Assembly (NCBI GenBank): GCA_023423675.1
Contig: JAFAFD010000147.1
Coordinates: 1 to 7,786 of the forward strand
Direction of reading: 5' to 3'
Origin: Pseudomonadota bacterium
Lineage (GTDB): Bacteria > Pseudomonadota > Gammaproteobacteria > Xanthomonadales > Xanthomonadaceae
Length of the DNA stretch: 7,786 nt
Below are positions 1 through 6,058 of the stretch, piece by piece (the stretch's first letter is position 1; every line of letters begins with the position of its first letter). Below the pieces are notes generated by a model, which had not been told where the DNA came from, searched no databases, and saw only the letters and a list, made by a program, of their open reading frames with translations. Both the position numbers and the translations under genes were made by a program.

Positions 1-827
1 GGATACGGGCGCATCGCCTCGCGGCAGGCCATGGCGAGGATGCCGGACAGGTCCGACCAAGGTTCCAGCTTCAGCGCGATGCCAGGGCCGAGGCGGCCCC
101 GTGCGAAATCCAGGGTTACATCGATCAGCTCGGCGATGCGGTCGGCACTGTCGTTGATATGGCCCAGCACCTTCTGCTGCGAATCGGTCAGCGCGCCAAA
201 GCCCAGCAGATCGACACCCGCGCGGATGGCCTGCACAGGGTTGCGCAGGTCGTGCGCCAGAACGCCGATGAACTCCTCGCGCTGCTTGGCCACCCGCTGC
301 AGCTCGGCATTGGACTGCTCGAACTCAATGAGTTGCCGGCTGACCGACGCGCCGTGCGCCTTCAGGTCATCGATCGTGCGGGTATCGGCATCGTGGCAGC
401 GGATGGCATCGATCTGCGCCGCCACCATCTCAGCCAGTGCGCCCAGCGACTGCACCCGCTCTTGGTCCAGCGGCCGCGGCTCCGGGTCCAGCGTGCACAG
501 AGTGCCAAAAATGGAGCCGTCTTCGAGCAGCAGCGGCACGGAGATGAAGCTGCGGAAGCCATACAGCCCAGGCAGAGGGCTGCATTTGTACTCAGGATGC
601 GCCAGGAAATCACTGAACCAGATTGGCGTGCGGGTTGCGCGCACGTCCTTGCAGAAGGTCTGGTTCACGTCGAGAGGCATGCCGCTGGAGATACCCAGGC
701 CTGCGCTGTCGATGCTCTGGATGGACCGCGCGGACGTGTCGGTCACCTCAGCCACCAGTGCCACCCGCATGCCGGTCAACGCGCATGCCAGGTCCAGCGA
801 GGGCCGGAAATCGATTCGAGTAGGCAT
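1..827 (-). CDS. GAF-domain sensor histidine kinase, N-terminal 275 residues (cut by window edge)
   Basis: Reading leftward from the ATG at 827 gives an open frame to the window edge, beginning MPTRIDFRPSLDLACALTG. Residues about 15-145 form a GAF sensor domain (FCKDVR near 59-64; FRSFISVPLLLEDGSIFGTL at 91-110). Residues about 150-183 look like a coiled-coil linker. A HisKA dimerisation/phosphoacceptor domain follows, with H-box AHDLRNPVQAI in which His192 is the expected autophosphorylated residue. The ATP-binding domain (N, G1, G2 boxes) would lie beyond the left edge, so activity cannot be judged. No signal peptide or membrane segment is visible, so it is probably a cytoplasmic or hybrid kinase. 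The ribosome site before the ATG is weak. The neighbouring gene is divergent, so this one is read alone. The ligand and the response regulator are unknown. Confidence 0.9.
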   Translation of the reverse strand, partial: MPTRIDFRPSLDLACALTGMRVALVAEVTDTSARSIQSIDSAGLGISSGMPLDVNQTFCKDVRATRTPIWFSDFLAHPEYKCSPLPGLYGFRSFISVPLLLEDGSIFGTLCTLDPEPRPLDQERVQSLGALAEMVAAQIDAIRCHDADTRTIDDLKAHGASVSRQLIEFEQSNAELQRVAKQREEFIGVLAHDLRNPVQAIRAGVDLLGFGALTDSQQKVLGHINDSADRIAELIDVTLDFARGRLGPGIALKLEPWSDLSGILAMACREAMRPY

Positions 828-858
828 GGCGGATCCGGGCAGACTGCGGTGTGCAGCC

Positions 859-887
859 AGTATAGCGAGCGCTACCGTAGTTTCATC
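859..887 (-). promoter_or_regulatory. Candidate promoter for the GAF histidine kinase
   Basis: On the minus strand a TATACT hexamer (864-859) has one mismatch to the sigma-70 -10 box. It is separated by exactly 17 bases from GATGAA (887-882), a poor -35 box. It lies 32 bases upstream of the kinase ATG, inside the 117-base divergent gap. The -10 match is good and the -35 weak, so the call is tentative. Confidence 0.35.
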
Positions 888-944
888 ACGCCTTCGCGGC
901 TGTATCTTCACACTTCAGCCCCTTTCCAGACCGCAAGGCATGCC

Positions 945-1361
945 GTGATCAGCAGTACGCTCCTCCAGACCTTCCCCGCGTCCTGCCAGGCTGACGCCCG
1001 GATGCTGCGCACCCGGTTCGGCCAGGCGGACACCTACGTGGGCTGCTGCGTGACCGGCATCGTGCATGGCCGACCGGTATTTGACCTGGCCGGCGAGCAG
1101 ATGCTGGATGCGCTGTTCGAGCGCGCCGGGCAGGTGAAGGTGGTGGTGTTTGGCAGCGCCTTCGAGTGCCCCATCCGTTTCCATCAGGAGCTGCAGCAGG
1201 TGCCGGCCGATACCGCACTGTGCTTCGCCTTTGGCGATGCCGCAGCGCTGGAGGAGGCGTTGCCGCTGCTGCGCCCACAGTACACCGGCGGGGTGCTGGA
1301 GCGCTGCGGCTCGCTCGAGGGTGTTGGCGTGGCTGAACTGGTGGCCGCACGCGCTGCGTAA
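945..1361 (+). CDS. Hypothetical cysteine-rich protein, 138 aa
   Basis: I do not recognise this family. The start chosen is GTG at 945, because AAGG at 935-938 lies six bases upstream; an in-frame ATG at 1002 has no comparable ribosome site and would remove 19 residues. The frame stays open far upstream but the composition there fits the antisense kinase gene. Codon third positions are strongly G/C, as expected for a real gene here. The protein begins (M)ISSTLLQTFPASCQ. It alternates predicted strand and helix: hydrophobic strands near 64-71 (VKVVVFGS) and 91-96, and helices near 50-61 and 98-109. It has six Cys (14, 34, 35, 75, 93, 121), including an adjacent pair GCC at 33-35, which is many for 138 residues. 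No signal peptide or membrane segment is seen, so it is probably cytoplasmic. It is divergent from the kinase and convergent with the EAL gene, and so is transcribed alone. Confidence 0.75.
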   Translation: MISSTLLQTFPASCQADARMLRTRFGQADTYVGCCVTGIVHGRPVFDLAGEQMLDALFERAGQVKVVVFGSAFECPIRFHQELQQVPADTALCFAFGDAAALEEALPLLRPQYTGGVLERCGSLEGVGVAELVAARAA

Positions 1362-1375
1362 CCGCGCGCAGAGGC

Positions 1376-1397
1376 AGTCGAGCAAGCTCGACTCTAC
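1376..1397 (-). repeat. SMAG-type (GTAG-headed) REP stem-loop
   Basis: Read on the minus strand, GTAG (1397-1394) is followed directly by a 7-bp perfect stem: AGTCGAG (1376-1382) pairs with CTCGACT (1387-1393), with a CAAG loop. A GTAG tetranucleotide abutting a short stem-loop is the hallmark of the SMAG elements described in Stenotrophomonas maltophilia, a REP-like family scattered between genes. This copy occupies the 32-base gap between two convergent genes, where it could act as a bidirectional terminator or mRNA end stabiliser, although no T-tract follows. Its GTAG contains the stop codon TAG (1396-1394) of the EAL gene. Confidence 0.75.
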
Positions 1398-3157
1398 CTG
1401 GTCGGAAGCGCCGTCCCGAAGCGTTCGTTGAACGCTTCAGCTGTCATCGGGCGGGCCAACGCGAAGCCCTGGATCTCATCGCAGCCCAGCGCCTGCAGCC
1501 GTGCAACCTGCTCGGCACTCTCCACGCCTTCGGCCACTGCCGCATACCCCAGCCGCTGCGCCAGGCCGATGATCGCTTCCACCTTCAGCGCGGCACGGGG
1601 GTCCACGCACAACCGGTCGATCACCGTCTTGTCCAGCTTGAGCGTGCTGATCGGCAGCTCGGTGAGGTAGCCGAAGTTGCTGTAGCCGCTGCCGAAATCA
1701 TCCACGGCGATGCGCAGCCCCGCGGCGGCCATCTGCCGCAGCTGCTGGCCGGCGGGAGAGTCCACGCGCAGCCACTGGCTCTCGGTGATCTCCACTTCGA
1801 TGTCCACGCAGGAAAGCCCTTTCTGTTCGATCGCGCGGATCAGCCGCAGCGCCGCGTCTTCCTCGGCCATGTCGCGGGCCGAGTAGTTGATCGACAGCGT
1901 CAGGCCGATGCCCGCCGCGCGCCAGGCCGCACACTGGTCCAGCGCCTGGTCGATCACCCAGCGGGTGATGCCCTGCATGACCGCCGTGCGTTCGAACACC
2001 GGGATGAACTCGGCCGGGCTGACTGCACCCAGCTGCGGGTGGTTCCAGCGGATCAGCACCTCGGCCGCCACCGGCGTCAGGTCCGAGGCGCGGAAACGCG
2101 GCTGGTAGACCAGGTGGAACTGCTTTTCCTGCAGTGCCTCGCGTGCGTCGGTGGCCAAGCGATAGCCCCGCCGCGTGCGCGCATCGCGGGTCTCGGAATA
2201 CCAGCGGAACACCGAGCGGCTGTTGATCGCGGCGTTCAGCCCCACCAGCATGCGGCGGATGGCCTCGTCGGCGTTGTGCTGGCCCAGGGTGATGCCGCAG
2301 ATGCCGGCATGGAACGAGGGTGCCATCGGCACCTGCGCGGCCATCATCGGCCGGGTCAGTCGCTCCTGCAGTTCGCCGATCAGATCTTCGACCGCCTTGG
2401 ACGACGACAGCTCCACCACGAACGCAAACCGCGCCACACCGACGTGGTAGACCTCGGCCATGCCGTCGAGCGCCACGCAGAGCCGCACGCCGATACGACG
2501 GATCAGGGTTTCCAGCGGTGCCATGCCCAGCACCTGGCCGGCCTCGGTGGCGGTGGTCGCATCGAAGACATCGATCAGCACCGCATGCAGGAACGTGTCC
2601 GGTTCGCGCTCGGCATGGGCGGCGAAATCCAGGGCGAACTGATGCCGGTCGGGCAGGCCGCTGACCGGATCGCGGCGGCCCGTCAGGGCACGCAGCTCCA
2701 GTTCGTTCATCGCAGCGCTGGCCAGGGTCTGCAGCTGGCGCCGCTCGGCTTCGGAAAACTGCCGGGGCGCATCGTCCATGATGCAGAACGCACCGATGGC
2801 CACGCCGTTGCGCGCAACCAGTGGCGCGCCTGCATAGAAGCGAAGCTGCGCTGGACCGGTCACGAGCGGATTGCTGGCGTGGCGTGGGTGCGCGCGCAGA
2901 TCATCGATGACCAGCGTATGGGGCGAACCAATCGTCGAGGCGCAGATTGAATCGCGGATATGGGTCTGGGTGGTGGCCAGCCCCTTGCGCGAGACCAGCC
3001 GCTGGCGATCGACCTCCAGCAGCGAAACGAACGCAACGGGTACGTTGAAGGTGTGGGTGGCCAGCTCGGTGAGGTTGTCGAGGGCTGCACCGGAGACGGC
3101 GCCGAGGGCATTGAGTCCGGCCAGGGTGGAGAGGCGTTCTTGTTCGGGGGAGGGCAT
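1394..3157 (-). CDS. GAF / degenerate GGDEF / EAL protein, probable cyclic-di-GMP phosphodiesterase
   Basis: A 587-residue cytoplasmic protein that probably hydrolyses the second messenger c-di-GMP to pGpG. Domains in order: GAF (about 25-155), GGDEF (about 160-325), EAL (about 335-580). The GGDEF domain keeps its entry motif DPVSGLPDRHQF (163-174), but the active-site loop reads GVARF (240-244) instead of GGDEF, so cyclase activity should be absent; such domains often serve as GTP or partner sensors. The EAL domain keeps the residues expected for catalysis: E366 in EVL (a tolerated variant of EAL), N424 (SINYS), E456 (EITES), D486-D487 (DDFGSGYS), K507 (LKLDK), E543 (AEGVES) and Q563 (IQGF). 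No membrane segments are seen. The start is the ATG at 3157; a GTG at 3166 would add three residues, and neither has a clear ribosome site. The gene ends in a SMAG repeat. It is the next gene after the chemoreceptor on the same strand, but a 191-base gap with several inverted repeats suggests separate transcription. Confidence 0.93.
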   Translation of the reverse strand: MPSPEQERLSTLAGLNALGAVSGAALDNLTELATHTFNVPVAFVSLLEVDRQRLVSRKGLATTQTHIRDSICASTIGSPHTLVIDDLRAHPRHASNPLVTGPAQLRFYAGAPLVARNGVAIGAFCIMDDAPRQFSEAERRQLQTLASAAMNELELRALTGRRDPVSGLPDRHQFALDFAAHAEREPDTFLHAVLIDVFDATTATEAGQVLGMAPLETLIRRIGVRLCVALDGMAEVYHVGVARFAFVVELSSSKAVEDLIGELQERLTRPMMAAQVPMAPSFHAGICGITLGQHNADEAIRRMLVGLNAAINSRSVFRWYSETRDARTRRGYRLATDAREALQEKQFHLVYQPRFRASDLTPVAAEVLIRWNHPQLGAVSPAEFIPVFERTAVMQGITRWVIDQALDQCAAWRAAGIGLTLSINYSARDMAEEDAALRLIRAIEQKGLSCVDIEVEITESQWLRVDSPAGQQLRQMAAAGLRIAVDDFGSGYSNFGYLTELPISTLKLDKTVIDRLCVDPRAALKVEAIIGLAQRLGYAAVAEGVESAEQVARLQALGCDEIQGFALARPMTAEAFNERFGTALPTR

Positions 3158-3204
3158 CAGGACCACATCAGAACGTACAGGGGGGCTGCACAGGCGAAGC
3201 GACC

Positions 3205-3237
3205 GCAGCAGCGCAACCCACCATGGCGCGCTGCTGC
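3205..3237. repeat. 10-bp perfect inverted repeat in the leader of the EAL gene
   Basis: GCAGCAGCGC (3205-3214) is exactly complementary to GCGCTGCTGC (3228-3237), with a 13-base loop. It lies 47 bases upstream of the EAL gene's ATG. It could be an RNA hairpin in the leader or an operator; no T-tract follows it in either direction, so it is not a standard terminator. Confidence 0.5.
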
Positions 3238-3283
3238 TACCGGGGGAAGGGGCGCAGGCTGCTGCGTTCTGAATGCTTCAGGC

Positions 3284-3310
3284 CTGCCGCGCGATGGTAG
3301 TGCGCGGCAG
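3284..3310. repeat. 9-bp perfect inverted repeat between chemoreceptor and EAL genes
   Basis: CTGCCGCGC (3284-3292) pairs perfectly with GCGCGGCAG (3302-3310) across a nine-base loop. It is G+C-rich, with no U-tract. It is the second of three hairpins met in succession by a polymerase leaving the chemoreceptor gene, and may be part of a termination or mRNA-end structure. Confidence 0.45.
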
Positions 3311-3312
3311 AT

Positions 3313-3333
3313 GCGGGCGGTGTGAGCGCCCGC
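3313..3333. repeat. 7-bp perfect inverted repeat just downstream of the chemoreceptor gene
   Basis: GCGGGCG (3313-3319) pairs with CGCCCGC (3327-3333) around the loop GTGTGAG. All seven pairs are G-C, so the hairpin would be stable despite its size. It lies 15 bases past the chemoreceptor stop codon on the minus strand. Confidence 0.45.
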
Positions 3334-3345
3334 CATGGCCCATGC

Positions 3346-3368
3346 CCCTCAGGCCGCGCGCCTGAGGG
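3346..3368 (-). terminator. Stem-loop overlapping the chemoreceptor stop codon, possible terminator
   Basis: CCCTCAGGC (3346-3354) pairs perfectly over 9 bp with GCCTGAGGG (3360-3368), loop CGCGC. The TGA stop of the chemoreceptor (3351-3349) lies inside the left arm. There is no T-run after it on the minus strand, so it would need Rho or the adjoining hairpins, or may act as a 3'-end stabiliser. The symmetry is real; the terminator role is inferred. Confidence 0.4.
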
Positions 3369-5469
3369 CGGGGGTTGCCTGGGCCGAGACCCGGAACACG
3401 GCCGCCGCCTGGTCCAGGTCTGCCGCCTGTCCCGCCATCGCGCGGGCCGCCGCGCTGGCTTCCTCCACCAGTGCGGCGTTCTGCTGGGTGGCCTCGTCCA
3501 TCTGCGCGATGGTCTGGTTGACCTGCTCGATGCCGGCCGCCTGCTCGACGCTGGCCTGGGCAATCTGCTGCACCAGATGCCCGGTCTGGCCCGCGGCTTC
3601 GGTCAACTGGCCGATGGCGGCCTCGGTCTGGCGGGCGATGCCGATGCCGGCCTCGACCCTGCCGGTGGATTCATCGATCAATGCCTTGATGTCCTTGGCC
3701 GAGGCTGCTGCGCGCTGTGCCAGCGTGCGCACCTCGCTGGCCACCACCGCAAAGCCGCGACCCTGCTCGCCGGCGCGCGCCGCTTCGACCGCGGCGTTGA
3801 GGGCGAGGATGTTGGTCTGGAACGCGATGCCGTCGATCAGGCTGACCATTTCGCCGATGCGCAGCGACGAAGCATTGATCTGCCCCATCACCCGAACCAC
3901 GTCCTGCACCGCCTGGGCGGTCTGCTGCAGGGCTTCGCCGGCGCTGCGCGAGGCCGCATCGGCCTGCTGTGCGTGTTCGGCATTCTGGCGTACGGTGGAG
4001 GTCAACTCTTCCATCGAGGCCGCGGTCTCTTCCAGGTTCGCGGCCTGGCTTTCCGTACGCCGTGACAGGTCGGCGTTGCCCGCGGCAATCTCATCGGACG
4101 CGCTGGCGATCGAACCGGAGGCGTCCTGGATGCGGCGGATGATGGCCGCCAGATTCTCAGCAGTCCGGTTGGTGTCGCGCTGCATGGTAGCGAACACACC
4201 CTGGAAGTCGCCCTCGATACGGCGGGTCAGATCCCCTTCGGCCATGGCACCCAGCACCTTGGACAACGCGCCGAGGCTGCCGTCAGCGGTGGCCATCAGG
4301 CGGTTGAGGTCTTCAATCATGCGGCGGAAATCGTGACGGTAGGCCGTGGCATCGCCACGCACGCTGAAATCGCCGGCCGCTGCCGCCGTCGCCAGACGCT
4401 GGATATCCTGATTGATCGCATGCAGGCTGGCCTTGGCCGCATCCATCGATTCGTGCAGGATCGCGCGGCTGCCCGGCAGGCGTCGTGCGTCCCGGCTCAG
4501 GTCACCCTGCGCGTATTGGTTCAGCACGTCGATGGCATCGACGATCGCATCCAGATGCTCGAACACCATCGTGTTCATGCCCTGCGCCAGTTCGCCGTAG
4601 ACGCCGGGGAAATCCACCGGCATGCGGTGGCTGATGTCCTCGGCGGCATGCTTGCCGATCATCAGCTGGGTCTGCTGCGAGAAGCGCTGCAGCAGGCCGA
4701 CCATGCTGTCCGTGGCCCGCAGCATCTGGCCCACTTCATCGGGGTTGTCATCCTGGTGACGGACGCTGAGGTCGCCGCGGGTGACCGCATTGATCGACGC
4801 CTGCACCTGGGCCAGCGGGCGGGTCAGGCTACGCGAGATCAACCACGCCGCGATGATGCCCAGGCCCAGGCTGAGGATGCCGAACAGGCTGAGCAGTGCC
4901 GTGGTCCTGGCTGCCAGCGCCTGCATGTCCCGGGCGGCTTCTTCCACCAGTTTCTGCTGCAGATCGGCGAACTCGGCGAGCGCCGCGTTCCAGTCGGCAG
5001 CCGCAGGGCCAGCGCGGGTCAGCAGCTCGGTGCTGGCGGCATCGAAGTCGCCGGCCTGCATCGCTGCATCCAGGTCGCGGTTGAGTGCGACGGTGGCCTG
5101 CTGCTTCTGCGCGACCTTGCCGCGCATCGATTCGGCCAGGGGGCTGGTGGCCGGGCGCTCGGTGAAGTGGGCCCAGATCTGGTCATAGCGTTCCGACATT
5201 GCGTGCGCCTTCGCCAGATCGGCCTCCAGCCCCTGGTCGCGCTTGATCAGCATGTCGCGGCGCAGGAGCAGCAGCTCCTTGTTGATGATGAGCATGTCGT
5301 ACAGCTCGCCCATGCGGGTCACGCGCACGTTCACCGCGTTGTCGAACTGTTGGCGCTGCTGGTAGTTGCTGTGCAGGGCGATCGCAAGAATGGTGGCGAT
5401 CAGAAGAAGCAGGATGGAAAAGCCCGCGGTGAGGCGGGTGCCAACCTTGAAGCGGCGCAGCGTGCACAT
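3349..5469 (-). CDS. Methyl-accepting chemotaxis protein with poly-HAMP array
   Basis: A 706-residue inner-membrane chemoreceptor that would control the CheA/CheW kinase. In order: positively charged start [15 protein letters not shown]1 about 14-32; a helical periplasmic sensor about 33-188 (four-helix-bundle type by appearance); TM2 about 190-212; a HAMP domain ending GDLSVR (232-237); further HAMP-like repeats closed by EDISHR (277), GDLSR (322), GDFSVR (366) and GDLTRR (412), spaced 44-46 residues; then the coiled-coil signalling domain about 440-690, with [15 protein letters not shown] (481-495) and hairpin tip [19 protein letters not shown] (546-564). No CheR/CheB-tethering pentapeptide is seen at the C terminus (ALRRAA). 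The start at 5469 is preferred over an in-frame ATG at 5583, because the extra 38 residues are Pro-rich, would precede TM1 unnaturally, and the 5583 start lies upstream of the sigma-28-like promoter. The ribosome site is weak. Ligand unknown. Confidence 0.95.
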   Translation of the reverse strand: MCTLRRFKVGTRLTAGFSILLLLIATILAIALHSNYQQRQQFDNAVNVRVTRMGELYDMLIINKELLLLRRDMLIKRDQGLEADLAKAHAMSERYDQIWAHFTERPATSPLAESMRGKVAQKQQATVALNRDLDAAMQAGDFDAASTELLTRAGPAAADWNAALAEFADLQQKLVEEAARDMQALAARTTALLSLFGILSLGLGIIAAWLISRSLTRPLAQVQASINAVTRGDLSVRHQDDNPDEVGQMLRATDSMVGLLQRFSQQTQLMIGKHAAEDISHRMPVDFPGVYGELAQGMNTMVFEHLDAIVDAIDVLNQYAQGDLSRDARRLPGSRAILHESMDAAKASLHAINQDIQRLATAAAAGDFSVRGDATAYRHDFRRMIEDLNRLMATADGSLGALSKVLGAMAEGDLTRRIEGDFQGVFATMQRDTNRTAENLAAIIRRIQDASGSIASASDEIAAGNADLSRRTESQAANLEETAASMEELTSTVRQNAEHAQQADAASRSAGEALQQTAQAVQDVVRVMGQINASSLRIGEMVSLIDGIAFQTNILALNAAVEAARAGEQGRGFAVVASEVRTLAQRAAASAKDIKALIDESTGRVEAGIGIARQTEAAIGQLTEAAGQTGHLVQQIAQASVEQAAGIEQVNQTIAQMDEATQQNAALVEEASAAARAMAGQAADLDQAAAVFRVSAQATPALRRAA

Positions 5470-5495
5470 TTTGTGAAATCCGGTAGTCGTTGTAG

Positions 5496-5510
5496 GCCCG
5501 ACTGCCGGGC
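5496..5510. repeat. 5-bp hairpin in the chemoreceptor leader
   Basis: GCCCG (5496-5500) pairs with CGGGC (5506-5510), loop ACTGC. It is nested between CGTTGTA (5488-5494) and TACAACG (5543-5549), which are also exact complements. The 5' leader of the chemoreceptor mRNA could therefore fold, although the outer arm lies at the predicted transcription start and may be excluded from the RNA. Confidence 0.35.
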
Positions 5511-5549
5511 GTGTCTGCGCAGGAGAGAGTCCCGGCAAGCAGTACAACG

Positions 5550-5576
5550 GTAGCGGCGGCGCAGGCTGAAGCTTTA
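5550..5576 (-). promoter_or_regulatory. Sigma-28 (FliA)-type flagellar promoter for the chemoreceptor
   Basis: On the minus strand TAAAGCTT (5576-5569) is followed after exactly 11 bases by GCCGCTAC (5557-5550). The flagellar/chemotaxis sigma-28 consensus is TAAAGTTT-N11-GCCGATAA, so the boxes match at 7/8 and 6/8 with ideal spacing. Transcription would start near 5543, giving a leader of about 75 bases to the ATG at 5469. This fits class-III flagellar control of a chemoreceptor gene and supports the shorter start. Confidence 0.7.
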
Positions 5577-5614
5577 GCGCCACGGTTCGGATTTTTTCTG
5601 GAAGCGCCTGCGGA

Positions 5615-5884
5615 TCAGGCGATGCAGAGCACGAAGACCGCCGACAGCGCGAGCATCAGCACGAACACCCGCCGGCTCAGGGCCAGGCAGGCGAGGCCCG
5701 CGGCCAATGCCCAGGCGCCCAGCAGGACGCAGGCCAGCAGCCACAGGCCCATGCCCATCAGCGAGCCGGACACCACGCCGGACATCGCCAGTGCTTTGAA
5801 CAGGCCCACGCCCAGCACGCTGCCCAGCATTCCTGCCTGCAAGGCGACGGCATCATGGCGGGTAGGGGCAGGGCGGTGATGCAT
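5615..5884 (-). CDS. Small hydrophobic membrane protein, 89 aa, unknown function
   Basis: I do not recognise a family. From the ATG at 5884 it begins [19 protein letters not shown], a short polar N terminus. The rest is almost wholly hydrophobic, with three likely membrane helices at about 19-39, 43-66 and 72-88 and an RR pair at 71-72 before the last. The chain ends at CIA, with no C-terminal tail. No good ribosome site precedes the ATG; a palindrome (5887-5901) abuts it. An in-frame ATG at 5830 (MLGSVLGVG) has AGG five bases upstream and could be the true start, giving 71 residues. The frame is open back to 6058, but that part crosses the hairpin repeats and is not coding by appearance. Same strand as its neighbours, but separated by the repeats upstream and by the chemoreceptor's promoter downstream, so probably transcribed alone. 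Confidence 0.65.
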   Translation of the reverse strand: MHHRPAPTRHDAVALQAGMLGSVLGVGLFKALAMSGVVSGSLMGMGLWLLACVLLGAWALAAGLACLALSRRVFVLMLALSAVFVLCIA

Positions 5885-5886
5885 GG

Positions 5887-5901
5887 GCTGCACTGTGCAG
5901 C
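5887..5901. promoter_or_regulatory. 15-base perfect palindrome abutting the small membrane protein's start
   Basis: GCTGCAC (5887-5893), a single central T, then GTGCAGC (5895-5901): 7-bp arms with perfect dyad symmetry. It ends two bases before the ATG at 5884, where the ribosome site should be. With a one-base spacer it is more likely a protein-binding site than an RNA hairpin. The cognate regulator is not known. Confidence 0.35.
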
Positions 5902-5950
5902 AAGCCACATCCACGCCATGTGTTTTTTGCGGTTCAGCGAAGGAGGGGGA

Positions 5951-5989
5951 GGGGTCGGATCCCTTTCCAACGGAAAGGGTTCTGACCCC
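5951..5989 (-). repeat. 39-base REP-like hairpin unit, copy 1
   Basis: GGGGTCGGATCCCTTTCC (5951-5968) folds on GGAAAGGGTTCTGACCCC (5972-5989) around a three-base loop: an 18-pair stem with one mismatch and one G-T pair. Read on the minus strand it begins GGGGTCAGA and ends GGATCCGACCCC, matching copy 2 in 32 of 39 positions. It lies downstream of the SRAP operon and may stabilise the mRNA end or terminate transcription. This hairpin family is, to my knowledge, frequent between genes in Stenotrophomonas; I cannot count copies here. Confidence 0.7.
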
Positions 5990-6008
5990 GGATCTCCAAT
6001 CAGGCGCT

Positions 6009-6047
6009 GAGGTCAGAGCCCTTGCCTCTGGCAAGGGATCCGCCCCC
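6009..6047 (+). repeat. 39-base REP-like hairpin unit, copy 2 (inverted relative to copy 1)
   Basis: Core stem CCCTTGCC (6019-6026) with GGCAAGGG (6030-6037), loop TCT, extended by imperfect pairing of GGTCAGA with TCCGCCCC. It has the same length as copy 1 but the opposite orientation, with a 19-base spacer between the copies. It begins 12 bases past the SRAP stop codon. The head-on pair resembles the paired REP units (BIMEs) of other gammaproteobacteria. Confidence 0.65.
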
Positions 6048-6058
6048 GGGCCCATCAC

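Noticed and set aside
159..944. Long plus-strand open frame leading into the 138-residue gene, making a 400-residue protein
   Set aside because: It lies antisense to the GAF-HisKA kinase, whose minus frame gives clear domain motifs. The plus frame here is only the shadow; the GTG at 945 with AAGG upstream is the better start.
915..1385. 156-residue minus-strand open frame opposite the Cys-rich gene
   Set aside because: Low-complexity His/Gln/Ala composition without domains; the plus-strand frame has the expected G/C third-position bias and a ribosome site.
2039..2950. 303-residue plus-strand open frame opposite the EAL gene
   Set aside because: Shadow frame rich in Arg, His and Gln; the minus strand encodes GAF-GGDEF-EAL with conserved catalytic residues.
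3322..5553. Several plus-strand open frames of 247-406 residues opposite the chemoreceptor
   Set aside because: Antisense frames of a high-G+C gene stay open by chance. The minus frame has unmistakable chemoreceptor motifs.
5470..5583. 38-residue N-terminal extension of the chemoreceptor from the ATG at 5583
   Set aside because: Pro-rich, not membrane-like, and its start codon lies above the sigma-28 promoter.
5606..5620. Terminator hairpin at the end of the small membrane gene (GCCTG/CAGGC)
   Set aside because: Only 5 bp, inside the coding end, and the run next to it is A on the minus strand, not T.
5940..5946. Strong plus-strand Shine-Dalgarno-like AAGGAGG
   Set aside because: No plus-strand start codon with a credible reading frame follows at usable distance; it is part of a purine-rich tract before the hairpin repeat.
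5885..6058. N-terminal extension of the small membrane protein through the hairpin repeats
   Set aside because: The added frame is a translation of the two 39-base repeats, with no ribosome site at the distal ATG.
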